64,000 nt of DNA, from assembly GCA_039636865.1 (NCBI GenBank), contig CP144172.1, forward strand, positions 1,612,001 to 1,676,000, written 5' to 3'. The notes under the pieces are model-generated. The model saw nothing but the letters and a program-made list of their open reading frames with translations, was not told the DNA's origin and ran no database searches. The stretch's first letter is position 1, and every line of letters starts with the position of its first letter. Both the position numbers and the translations under genes were made by a program. Source of the DNA: Dermatophilaceae bacterium Sec6.4 (lineage in GTDB: Bacteria > Actinomycetota > Actinomycetes > Actinomycetales > Dermatophilaceae). Shown one piece after another: positions 35,012-43,330 of this stretch.

Positions 35012-35192
35012 GCTGTCCTTTCAATGCCTACCGAGCTGACCTATGACGGCTGGCCTCGGGCAGACGGGTTTAATCCGACTATTTTCGACGGTGGCAGGCT
35101 ACCGACTCAAGCATCGTCGGCGCGACTCGCGCGGTACGATCCTTCGCGAGCCGGATGCCGAACTGCCATTCTGAACGAAATTTCCGCGAAAG

Positions 35193-36059
35193 GTGCAACA
35201 TGCCAATGAGCGTTATGAACCGACGCAGGTCCGTCGCGAACACGCCTGGGGTGTCAAAAGTTCTGCTTCAGCCGCGTGTTCGCTCAACGGCCGCGAAGGT
35301 AGGCTTCTGTCCCGGTTCGTGCGAGCTGCTCTTGTAACCACGACACCAGGGCGCGTTGTGTTGGGCGAGGTTCTACACCGCGGTGAGACGCGAATATAAA
35401 ACTCGCTCGTCTGGAGTTGCAGTAGTGATGCAACACGGTAGCGATCTGGAAGCGTTATCGGAGTTGTTTGCTACGAAGGAGTACGAGCCGCCGGCTGAGT
35501 TAGCCGCCCGGCTGAATCTACCTGGCTTGCGGGTCCTTCACATCGGTGCCAACGTCGGTATCTTCAGTGTCTGGGCAGCCGGATGATTCGAAAAATGCCC
35601 GATCACCGCCTTCGAGTCGAGCGACGAGAATTTGCCTGCACTGCGTCAGTGGGTAAGGGAAGCAAAAAGCTCCGCTGAATTGATTGCAGCGTGCGCGATG
35701 ACCCACGACGATCCGGTGCGATTTCGCGAGGGTGCAGGGTCAAGAGCGCAAATCGTCGACGATTCGGACACGAGAGCAGAGGACGTCGAGCATGACGGTG
35801 TTGATGTCTTTCCCTTTATGCACAGAGCAGATTCGGCCCAAGATCGACATCGAGGGTGGAGAGTGGTCTATCTTGGCCGATCCACGGTTTGCTGAGCTCG
35901 ACCACCTGGTCATCGCCATGGAGTAGCACCGGTTCCTGGCTCCGTCGCTACCAGCGCGATTGGCGGCGGTTGAGCTGATGGCAGCGGCCGGTTTCGCGAC
36001 GGGTCACGGCGAGGGCAACTACTGGGGGCACGGCGCTCTGTGGGCCTGGAAGGGCTAGT
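35193..36059 (+). pseudogene. Decayed FkbM-family methyltransferase
   Basis: The remains of an FkbM methyltransferase are spread over frames. In one frame, ALVTTTPGRVVLGEVLHRGETRI ends at a stop near 35399. The next frame gives YKTRSSGVAVVMQHGSDLEALSELFATKEYEPP and the SAM-binding strand LRVLHIGANVGIFSVW, then TGA at 35584-35586. It continues in frame with CPITAFESSDENLPALRQW. A further shift near 35820 restores the family motif KIDIEGGEWSIL, and a TAG at 35924 interrupts before AAGFATGHGEGNYWG. At least two frameshifts and two stops make it non-functional. It would once have methylated a glycan hydroxyl. Confidence 0.82.
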
Positions 36060-37155
36060 CCACCGAGATCTGAGCAGAATATGCGCTTGAGATCGCACTG
36101 GACATCTGTTTGCATGTCAGCCACGTGCCCAACGTGGGCCTGACCAACACCGATGTCGCCTGCTGTACGACTGTGTGCACGATTTCTTGTACGTCTATGG
36201 AATCAACGAGACAGCGACTGGGCAGGATTTCAGAGTTACCCCCTACCGGGCTCGCCACTACCCCCACGCCTGCTGCAACAGCGTCCAGCAGTGTGTACGA
36301 GCAGTTCTCCCAAACCGACAGCTGCACAACAACGTCGCACGTGGCGAGTGCCTCCGACGGTTCAACGATGCCCGGGAAGTTGACCTTGTTGGCGATACCA
36401 AGATTCGCCGTTAGTTTTCGTAATGGCTGTTCGAGCTCGCCCTCGCCAGCAACGGTCAACCGCGCACCGGGGTGGTCGCGCACGAGCACGGCGAATGCCT
36501 CCAGAAGCGCGTCAATCCGTTTCTCGGGCGCGAGCCTGCAAAGCGACAAGACGTGCGGATCGGAGGTCGGGGGGCGGTTGTTGCGCTCGGCCGGGGGGTT
36601 CACTCCGTTCAGGATGACCGTGATCGGCGCAGTGGTGTGCCAGTTGGTCCGCATGGTTTCGGCGGTGGATTGACATACCGCAATCAGCGCATCGGCCCGA
36701 TGCAGCCGGGCCTGATGCACGCGACGCATGATCCGTGCTTTGCGGTTGCTGCCCTGGTAGATCTGGTCGTCTGCCGCGATTCCGTGCTCGGTGCTGATCC
36801 GCTTCACACCAGGCATCGGGGTGAGCGCGGCGACGATGTCGGCGTACGCCAGGTGGGTGTGCACGACGGCTGGTCGCAGCGTCCTGCAGACGCGCCGCAA
36901 GGTGCGGATGGAGGTAGTGAGGCCGGCCGCGGGACCGAAGGCATCGGCGACAACTGCGACGCCGATCTCTTCCAACGCGGTTACCAGCGGGCCTGGGGGA
37001 GCGAGCACGACGACGCGCCAGCCTGGGATTCCGGCGCCCAACGCGTCCAGTGTGTGTCGAGCGACGCCGGCAAGGTTGCTGACCGGAAGCACCCACAGCG
37101 CGAGCGGCTCAACGGCCGTCGCGTTGTGGGGTGGTGTTCCTGCGCTCAGAACCAT
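36055..37155 (-). CDS. Glycosyltransferase family 4
   Basis: The 366-residue GT-B protein shows VSNLAGVARHTLDALGA (acceptor side), VVHTHLAYADIVAAL, RISTEHGIAADDQIY and the C-lobe VLSLCRLAPEKRIDALLEAF. VVQLSVWENCSYTLLDAVAAGVGVVAS occupies the donor site; the usual second Glu of Glu-x7-Glu falls on LLDAV (Asp), so the motif is slightly atypical. Its start overlaps the NeuB-fusion stop by 10 bp, which links it to the nonulosonic acid genes. It may be the transferase that uses or precedes that sugar. The stop abuts the FkbM relic on the other strand. Confidence 0.88.
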   Translation of the reverse strand: MVLSAGTPPHNATAVEPLALWVLPVSNLAGVARHTLDALGAGIPGWRVVVLAPPGPLVTALEEIGVAVVADAFGPAAGLTTSIRTLRRVCRTLRPAVVHTHLAYADIVAALTPMPGVKRISTEHGIAADDQIYQGSNRKARIMRRVHQARLHRADALIAVCQSTAETMRTNWHTTAPITVILNGVNPPAERNNRPPTSDPHVLSLCRLAPEKRIDALLEAFAVLVRDHPGARLTVAGEGELEQPLRKLTANLGIANKVNFPGIVEPSEALATCDVVVQLSVWENCSYTLLDAVAAGVGVVASPVGGNSEILPSRCLVDSIDVQEIVHTVVQQATSVLVRPTLGTWLTCKQMSSAISSAYSAQISVD

Positions 37156-39398
37156 GCCTCTAGGCGGTCCAGGGCCACCCAGAATCCTTCGCCCTGACCG
37201 ACGTGTCCTTGCCAGATCTCGGGGATGAATGCGGCGTGTGGTGCCATTCTGTCGAGTTGGGTCGCCAGTGATGCCCAGTCGACTTCACCGTCGGAGATCT
37301 GTACCCCTTCCCCGTCGACACCCGTTGCGTCCACCAGGTGCAGGTGCTCGGTGTGCGGCGCCAACAAGTCGATGTACTCACTGAACGGGCGGCCGGCGAA
37401 GTTTGCTGCCAGCTTGGTATGCGAAATGTCCAGGGTGAGCTTGCGGTCGTACTTCTCGGCGAACGCGGCGGTATCGCGCGCGTCCAGGAACAGGTTGTGG
37501 AACTGCTGCCCGCCCATCAGCCAGGGGTAGGGCGGCAGGGTCTGCGCGGTCAGGCGGACCCCGGCCTCATCGACCTTGTCCAGCCCTTCGGCGATGCGGG
37601 CGTACATCCGGTCCCGCTGGGACGGGTCGACGTGCGCATCGGCGGTGAATCCGCCGAGGGTGGCCACGATCAGTGGGTCCTGCACACAGGTGAAGTGCGG
37701 GCGCAGCGATTTGGTAATGTCGATGACGCGTTGCAGTTCGGTGATCGAGCGGTCCCAGATTGCCGGGTCTTCACTGGCGAAATTGAGGATGAAGTCACCG
37801 CTGAACAAGTCGGGGGTGTGGGTGGTGAAGAAGTACGGCGCGGGATCAGCATCTTCGGGGAAGATCTCGCTCAGGTCCAGATCGAGATCCTTGTAACTGA
37901 AATGGAATTCAACGAAGTCGGCGTTGGAGCCGCTGACCAGTGAACGGAAGTCGTGGTACCGCACCGGGAGACCCCACGGCCGCCGGTAGGAGAAGACGCG
38001 CCGGTCGATCTGAGCAACGCCGAGGTCGCCGTCGTAGAAGAAGTCGCCCTCCGTGATGCTGCGCCGCGAGGTGCGGCCGATCAGCTTGGGCAGTGAGTTG
38101 GGCTGTAGGCCACGCCCTGGGCTTTTGATCGTCACGTCCTCAGTGGTGATGACCTCGCCGACACTGATCGCGCGCGTGGCCACGAGGCTCTTGGCGAGCG
38201 TGACGCGGTTCATCATTTCCCCGGTCGACACCTGGCGCGGCTCCGCTGTACCCAGTGCTTCCTCGACCTCGCGGATCCGGCTGACCATCTCAGCGAACTG
38301 CTGCGGGAGCAGCGACACCTTGTGGTCGTTGCCCTCCAGGGAACGGTCCATGGTGAAGTGCTTCTCCACGATGTGCGCGCCGCGGGCCACGGCCGCGATC
38401 GGCACGTGGTAACCGCGCTCGTGGCCGGAGTAGCCGACGACGCACTGGCCGATCTCGGCGAGCCGGTCCATGTAGGCGAGGTTGACGTCCTTGAAGGGCG
38501 CGGGGTACGTCGACTGGCAGTGCAGCATCGCGAAACTGACGCCCGTGGAGCGCACCAGAGCGGCGCTCTCTCGGATCTCGTCCTCGCGCGACATGCCCGT
38601 TGACATCACCAGCGGAATGCCGTAACCCGCTGCTTCACGCAGCAGCGCGTGATTGGTCAGGTCGGCCGAAGCGATCTTCAAGCCAGGGATTCCGTAGGCG
38701 GCCAGCGCCTTGACGCTCGGGCTATCCCACGGGGTGCACATCACGTCGATGCCGCGGTCGCGACAGTGATCGAAGACCACGCAGAGCTGGTCGGCATCGA
38801 GCGCGAACTTCGCGAGCAGATCCAGCGTGTACTGAGCACCCAGGTCCTCCCCGGCCGTCGAACCCTGGGGGCCGCGATACAGGGCTGCCATGTCGCGTAA
38901 TTGGAACTTGACGGCGTCCGCGCCCGCATCGGCGGCCAGATCGACCAGTTCCTTGGCGAGGTCGATCGAGCCCTGGTGATTGTTGCCGATCTCGGCGATC
39001 AGGAACGACGGGTGACCCGGTCCGATCGCGTGCCGGCCGATGCGCATCTCATCGGCCCGGTCGATCGCGATCGCGACCAGGCGCTGCTGTTCGTCCACCA
39101 GCGGCAGGTGGGTGACGCCGGGTCTGAAGCCGGCCCGCATCGTGGCAGTGGGGGTGCCGAAGCGGGCGCTGGCGACATCGCGGTGGGCGGCCTGCACCGC
39201 AGCGGTCTGCAGGTCCGCATTGGGGTTCGCGACGATCCAGCGGCGGAAGTCACCATCGGACAGCGAACCCTCCAGCTGCCCGTGCGCGCCGACACAGAAG
39301 ACGATGCGTTCCTTGTTGTCGCTGATCTTGCCCAGCGCGCGGACGATCGGATCTTCGGAGAAGACGATGTACGGCGCGATGTTGCGTTCGATGATCAT
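37146..39398 (-). CDS. neuB: Multidomain nonulosonic acid synthase: CBS + NeuB + SAF + TIM-barrel isomerase
   Basis: The 750-residue fusion. Residues 1-120 form a CBS pair (LGKISDNKERIVFCVGAHGQLEGSLSDGDFRRW). Residues 128-390 form a NeuB TIM barrel: FLIAEIGNNHQGSIDLAKEL (132-151), VKFQLRD, CTPWD, KIASADLTNHALL, GYSGHERG and VEKHFTMDRSLEGNDHKVSL. SAF follows at about 405-470 (LVATRAISVGEVITTEDVTIKSPGRG). Residues 480-750 form a xylose-isomerase-like TIM barrel (LTLDISHTKLAAN, HLHLVDATG). The NeuB part condenses phosphoenolpyruvate with a six-carbon amino sugar to give a sialic, legionaminic or pseudaminic-type acid. The last domain may prepare the precursor. It overlaps neuA by 4 bp. Confidence 0.9.
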   Translation of the reverse strand: MIIERNIAPYIVFSEDPIVRALGKISDNKERIVFCVGAHGQLEGSLSDGDFRRWIVANPNADLQTAAVQAAHRDVASARFGTPTATMRAGFRPGVTHLPLVDEQQRLVAIAIDRADEMRIGRHAIGPGHPSFLIAEIGNNHQGSIDLAKELVDLAADAGADAVKFQLRDMAALYRGPQGSTAGEDLGAQYTLDLLAKFALDADQLCVVFDHCRDRGIDVMCTPWDSPSVKALAAYGIPGLKIASADLTNHALLREAAGYGIPLVMSTGMSREDEIRESAALVRSTGVSFAMLHCQSTYPAPFKDVNLAYMDRLAEIGQCVVGYSGHERGYHVPIAAVARGAHIVEKHFTMDRSLEGNDHKVSLLPQQFAEMVSRIREVEEALGTAEPRQVSTGEMMNRVTLAKSLVATRAISVGEVITTEDVTIKSPGRGLQPNSLPKLIGRTSRRSITEGDFFYDGDLGVAQIDRRVFSYRRPWGLPVRYHDFRSLVSGSNADFVEFHFSYKDLDLDLSEIFPEDADPAPYFFTTHTPDLFSGDFILNFASEDPAIWDRSITELQRVIDITKSLRPHFTCVQDPLIVATLGGFTADAHVDPSQRDRMYARIAEGLDKVDEAGVRLTAQTLPPYPWLMGGQQFHNLFLDARDTAAFAEKYDRKLTLDISHTKLAANFAGRPFSEYIDLLAPHTEHLHLVDATGVDGEGVQISDGEVDWASLATQLDRMAPHAAFIPEIWQGHVGQGEGFWVALDRLEAWF

Positions 39399-40144
39399 TG
39401 GTTGCTCCCGGCTGCACTGCTGTGGTCTGAGGTGACGCTGCCTGACGTAGTGCCGCGCTCGGCGATGCGGCGCAGCTCATGGGCTGCGAGGCGCAGGTCG
39501 TGCTCCGTGTCGATGTCGATGCCTTCGACTTCGTCCATCACGAAGAGTTCGACACGCCCGCCGAGACGGTTGTTCTGCTCGGCATACACCCAGGGTCGGG
39601 TGATGTAGAGCGAGCCGGTCTCGCGGTAGCGCATCTGTAGCGGCGAAAGATCCTGGCGGCGGGGCCGAGCAGCTACCTCATAGTCCGCGCGCGGGGCCGC
39701 GCCACTATCGCCCGCCCACCAGAAGAACGGGGCGAAGGGCACAACGCCGACAAGGGAGTCAGCTCCGGATGCCTGGAACTGTGCCATGGCGCGATCGAGG
39801 GTGCCGGGCAACCGCAGCGGCGAGGTTGCCTGCAGCAGCATCACGGCCTCCGGCGGTGACCCATGCGCGACGCGGTGGGCGATGGCGTGCTGGACGACGG
39901 GCTCAGTCGGGGTGGCGTCCTGGGCAAGCTCGGGCGGGCGCAGGAAGGGCACATCGGCGCCGGCAGTCCGTGCGATCTCAGCGATGCGTTCGTCGTCGGT
40001 TGAGACCAGCACGTGCAGGCCGTCAACAGCGAGAGCCTGCTCGATGGTCCAGACGACCAGCGGTCGACCTTCTACCTCGCGGAGGTTTTTGCCGGGCACA
40101 CCTTTTGAGCCGCCCCGCACGGGGATCACACAGAGGGTTTTCAC
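39395..40144 (-). CDS. neuA: CMP-nonulosonic acid cytidylyltransferase (NeuA-type)
   Basis: The 249-residue nucleotidyltransferase has the CTP-binding signature IPVRGGSKGVPGKNLREVEGRPLV near residues 7-30. TDDERIAEIARTAGADVPFLRP, the acidic LLQATSPLR block, and RETGSLYITRPWVY with EGIDIDTEHDLRLA at the end also match acylneuraminate cytidylyltransferases. It activates the product of the adjacent NeuB-type enzyme to its CMP form for transfer. It overlaps the genes on both sides by 4 bp. Which nonulosonic acid is made cannot be told from sequence. Confidence 0.92.
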   Translation of the reverse strand: MKTLCVIPVRGGSKGVPGKNLREVEGRPLVVWTIEQALAVDGLHVLVSTDDERIAEIARTAGADVPFLRPPELAQDATPTEPVVQHAIAHRVAHGSPPEAVMLLQATSPLRLPGTLDRAMAQFQASGADSLVGVVPFAPFFWWAGDSGAAPRADYEVAARPRRQDLSPLQMRYRETGSLYITRPWVYAEQNNRLGGRVELFVMDEVEGIDIDTEHDLRLAAHELRRIAERGTTSGSVTSDHSSAAGSNQ

Positions 40145-41172
40145 CCATTGTTCCTTCCAATGACATCCATCACCGCTGCGCGGATTGCGGCCGCCGGATC
40201 AGCGCCGGTCCAAGGAGCCGGCGTGGGCTCTTCGCCCCACTGCTTCATGCCGTAGCGGTCCCAAAACTCTGCGAGCCACATCGGCGCCTCAGGGTAGTGG
40301 ACGAACGAGGGCACCCCTCGCACAGCGGCTTCCAGCACGCCGGTCGAGAACGCAGCCACGACGGGACCGTTGTGCTCACGTAGGGGAGTCCCGCGGCGGT
40401 CGATGGTGATTCCGCGCCGTTCCCACAGCGCGTGCTGGGCGCGCGAGAGTTTGTCGATCTCGGAGGGATGCGGTCGGTAGGTCGCGTTGTTGTCGCGACA
40501 GAAGGTGAAGGCGGCGCGGGCCATCCCTCGTCGCGGGAGCTCGGCGCCATGCAACTGCCCGAGGTAGGCGGGCGGGCGGTCGCGGCCTGCGGTGGCAGCG
40601 GGGGAGGCCGCAGCGTCAGCCAGCAGCTGCGAACCCACAACGGTCGCAGAGACATCGTCGCGCCCGCTAGCCCAGAACTCAGCATCGGCAGCAGACCAGG
40701 CAAGAAGGTGAGCATGCTCGGGCAACGGCGGTTGAAACGGTGTCAATAGACCGTGCTGAACGATCAATTGGGCATGTTCGGTCTCCTCCGCCCAACAATG
40801 TGCAACAAAACCAGCGGATTCGTAGTGACCATGGGAGATCACCGCGCGCACCCCGGGCAGTAGCACTTTCATCGACTCGAGGGTTACCGACTGCGGGACC
40901 CGCCGCATGCCGGGGCGGGGCTTCGCGGTCGGGCGTTCGCTCAATGTGGCAGTCGCGAGGTCGTTGAGGGGACTGAGTAACCGGTCGGCCTTCGGTCCGT
41001 CTACGACGTCAAGGGCGACCAAGAGTTGAGCGGGAACGTCTGTGGGCAGTTCGAGAATCAGTTGCTGTGACGTGGCGCGGTGACGAAGCTGACGGGCGCG
41101 ATTGAGGAGTTGGTGCTGCGATGTCTGCCACTGGGACCAGGACTGCAGGTCATGCGGATGGTTCAGCCCCAC
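40141..41172 (-). CDS. Putative glycosyltransferase (GT-B-like, polysialyltransferase-like features)
   Basis: The 343-residue protein starts with GTG 41172. I do not recognise a named family with confidence. Visible features: VRAVISHGHYESAGFVAHCWAEE and LIVQHGLLTPFQPP (His-rich strands), then YRPHPSEIDKLSRAQHALWERRGITI and GPVVAAFSTGVLEAAVRGVPSFVHY. The Arg-Pro-His-Pro-Ser-Glu element and the Ser-Thr-Gly-(x)-Glu-Ala loop are like those in capsule polysialyltransferases and KpsS/GT-B enzymes that bind CMP-sugars. Position directly after neuA (4 bp overlap) supports a role in transferring the nonulosonic acid. Confidence 0.6.
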   Translation of the reverse strand: MGLNHPHDLQSWSQWQTSQHQLLNRARQLRHRATSQQLILELPTDVPAQLLVALDVVDGPKADRLLSPLNDLATATLSERPTAKPRPGMRRVPQSVTLESMKVLLPGVRAVISHGHYESAGFVAHCWAEETEHAQLIVQHGLLTPFQPPLPEHAHLLAWSAADAEFWASGRDDVSATVVGSQLLADAAASPAATAGRDRPPAYLGQLHGAELPRRGMARAAFTFCRDNNATYRPHPSEIDKLSRAQHALWERRGITIDRRGTPLREHNGPVVAAFSTGVLEAAVRGVPSFVHYPEAPMWLAEFWDRYGMKQWGEEPTPAPWTGADPAAAIRAAVMDVIGRNNG

Positions 41173-42146
41173 AACGACTCCAGGATTGTTACGCGATGGT
41201 CGAAAGTGTGCTCGGCGAGAGTGCGAGCGCGGGAGCGCTCACGCAGCGTGTTGCCCCACGTCGGCTCACGGACTGCGCGGGCGCTCTGCTCGGCGAGTTC
41301 GTCGGATGATGAGAAGGCAAGAACTTCGGTGCCGATCTCGTAAAGGTCAGCGACATCGGTCCGATCCACGATCTGTACCCCACCGGTTCCGGCTGCTTCG
41401 AAGGTTCGCATGGTGAATCCGTCTTGATCACCGTGCAGGTTCAGAGTTGCCGCGCTGCCGGCCATTACGCCATATGCCTCGGCTCGGGTGAGGGTGGGCC
41501 CCGACGGCAGATCGCAGGGGTGAATAGTGTGCGTGCGTAGGCGATCGCTCACCTTGCGTGACCAGTCCCGCCCGTACACGCGCACCGGAATGCCCTGGTC
41601 GCGCAGGTCGGAAAGTGAGCGTTCTCGATTGGGGTACCGCGCGCCGATGAAGGTGACAGCCTTCTGCGGCTGGGCAGCGAATTGGGTGCGGTGGTCAAAC
41701 GCCAACGGAAGATGACGTGCGCCGTACGTCTCTGCATCAGCTGCGCTGTAGGTCGCGAGGGGCCCGATTGAGCTCAAACCAGACTCGGTGTACTGGGTGC
41801 GACGTACTTCGTCGTAGAGCCACGTCACTCGGGGCAATCGTCGCTCGTCGAGCAATTGCCAGAAAGCGTCTTCGAGCAGATCGCCCTTGACAATCACCAC
41901 CGCCTGTGGATCCGTGGCCCGCAGCGCGCAAATCGCACGATCCGTCACCGCACTGCGTAACCGGCTGGGCACCAACGAGTCGGGTAGGTCGTGCAGCAGT
42001 TTGTTGCCTATTCGCGAACCCAAGGTCGGGGCCACGTCGTAGACGTGCGTTGTGACGTAGTGACCACGTGCGGTCAGCGCACCCTGAATCGCCTGCCAGT
42101 ATCCGTGGAATCCCGGACTCACCAGCAGCACGCGGCGAGAGGTCAC
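41163..42146 (-). CDS. CgeB-like glycosyltransferase
   Basis: The protein is 327 residues from GTG 42146, which overlaps the epimerase stop (GTGA). It begins RRVLLVSPGFHGYWQAIQGALTARGHYV and has VIVKGDLLEDAFWQLLDERRLPRVTWLYDEV, like the CgeB/DUF3880 N-domain. A GT-B C-lobe follows (VTFIGARYPNRERSLSDL, GSAATLNLHGDQDGFTMRTFEAAGTGGVQIV), where the FTMRTFEAAG block is the family's donor-binding signature. An open frame extends upstream to 42263 but is antisense-like and lies inside the epimerase gene. It probably adds a sugar of the locus C polymer. Confidence 0.8.
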   Translation of the reverse strand: MTSRRVLLVSPGFHGYWQAIQGALTARGHYVTTHVYDVAPTLGSRIGNKLLHDLPDSLVPSRLRSAVTDRAICALRATDPQAVVIVKGDLLEDAFWQLLDERRLPRVTWLYDEVRRTQYTESGLSSIGPLATYSAADAETYGARHLPLAFDHRTQFAAQPQKAVTFIGARYPNRERSLSDLRDQGIPVRVYGRDWSRKVSDRLRTHTIHPCDLPSGPTLTRAEAYGVMAGSAATLNLHGDQDGFTMRTFEAAGTGGVQIVDRTDVADLYEIGTEVLAFSSSDELAEQSARAVREPTWGNTLRERSRARTLAEHTFDHRVTILESLWG

Positions 42147-43207
42147 GAGGTCAGTCCGCGGTCCCGTAGCTCGTCCAATGCGACGTCCCACGAGCTGGAG
42201 TCTGCGCCTTGCTGGCCCCAGGAAGATCGGACGAAGTCCGCGACGGCGTCGGGAGTGCTCCATCGGGGCTCAGGTGCTCCGAGCGAGCGGCCGCGCGTCA
42301 GGTCAGCGCAGGCGTCCTGGATGTCGCCGGCCCGATGCACGTCGACGTGCACGATGTCGACCTTCGAGCCGAGCGTTGCTGCGACGGAGTAGTCGGCGAG
42401 CTGGCGCAATGAGGTGCGCACCCCGCTACCGCTGTTTAGCACGCGTGCTCCCTCACCGGCCTCGCTCGGATGCGTGATGGCCCAGGCGATGAGGGCGGTC
42501 AGGTCGGTGACGTGCACGAAGTCGCGCGTCGCCGATCCATCGCCATAGACAGAGATATCGCGCCCCTCCTTGAGACAAGCGAGGAAGGCCGCAAGAACGC
42601 CGGTATATGGGTTGTGTAGTGCCTGCCCTGCGCCGATGACGTTCTGCGGCCGCAGGATCGTCACTGGCACCGCGCCTGCGACTTCGGCCGCGATTGCATC
42701 TTCGCCTTCGGACTTCGTCTCGCCGTACACGGATACAGGACGATGTGGGTCGTCTTCATGGGAGGACACCGGCGAGGAGCCATCTCGAGCGACACCGTCG
42801 TAGGTGCGGGCCCCGTCAGGTTCGGCACGCGCGCCCTCTCCGTAGACCGCGCGTGAACTCACCGCGATCAGGGGCACGTTCCGGCGGACCGCCTCACGCG
42901 CTGCGAGCCGGGTGCCTCCCACGTTTACCTGCCGGTAGCGGTCCTGCTGGTACATCGACTGGCCCGTGCCGGTCTCGGCGGCCAAATGCACGATGACGTC
43001 GGTGCGACCGCACCGTGCCCACGTGTCGGGGTCGCAAACGTCGCCGACGACGACCTCGCCAGGGAAACGCTCTCGCGCAGCTTTCGGGTCCATGTGCACC
43101 TGTTCGCTCAGCAGGTCCAGCGCCATGAGTTCATGTCCTGCGGCGCTCAGGGTTGTTGCGAGGTGCTGCCCGATGAACCCAACTCCACCAGTGATCAGGA
43201 CCTTCAT
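42143..43207 (-). CDS. NAD-dependent sugar epimerase/dehydratase (extended SDR)
   Basis: The protein is 354 residues from ATG 43207. The NAD-binding motif TGGVGFIGQHL lies at residues 6-16. DVIVHLAAETGTGQSMYQQDRYRQVNVGGT, AVSSRAVYGEG and the catalytic Tyr-x3-Lys in VYGETKSEGED follow, then RPQNVIGAGQALHNPYTGV and the C-terminal VLNSGSGVRTSLRQLA. Such enzymes make UDP/dTDP-sugars (epimerases, dehydratases, decarboxylases). The product here is unknown. The longer frame to 43273 adds 22 unconserved residues. It is the first gene of the minus-strand block and is divergent from the flippase at 43331. Confidence 0.88.
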   Translation of the reverse strand: MKVLITGGVGFIGQHLATTLSAAGHELMALDLLSEQVHMDPKAARERFPGEVVVGDVCDPDTWARCGRTDVIVHLAAETGTGQSMYQQDRYRQVNVGGTRLAAREAVRRNVPLIAVSSRAVYGEGARAEPDGARTYDGVARDGSSPVSSHEDDPHRPVSVYGETKSEGEDAIAAEVAGAVPVTILRPQNVIGAGQALHNPYTGVLAAFLACLKEGRDISVYGDGSATRDFVHVTDLTALIAWAITHPSEAGEGARVLNSGSGVRTSLRQLADYSVAATLGSKVDIVHVDVHRAGDIQDACADLTRGRSLGAPEPRWSTPDAVADFVRSSWGQQGADSSSWDVALDELRDRGLTS

Positions 43208-43330
43208 CGCAGCCAACTCACTCGCCGAACGGCGGTGTGGTTGATGAGGGCGCGGAAAAATGGCATGCCGCACGATACCGCGATAGACCGAAATGAGCTT
43301 CAGTCCAAATTGATGATGTAATTCTTTCCT

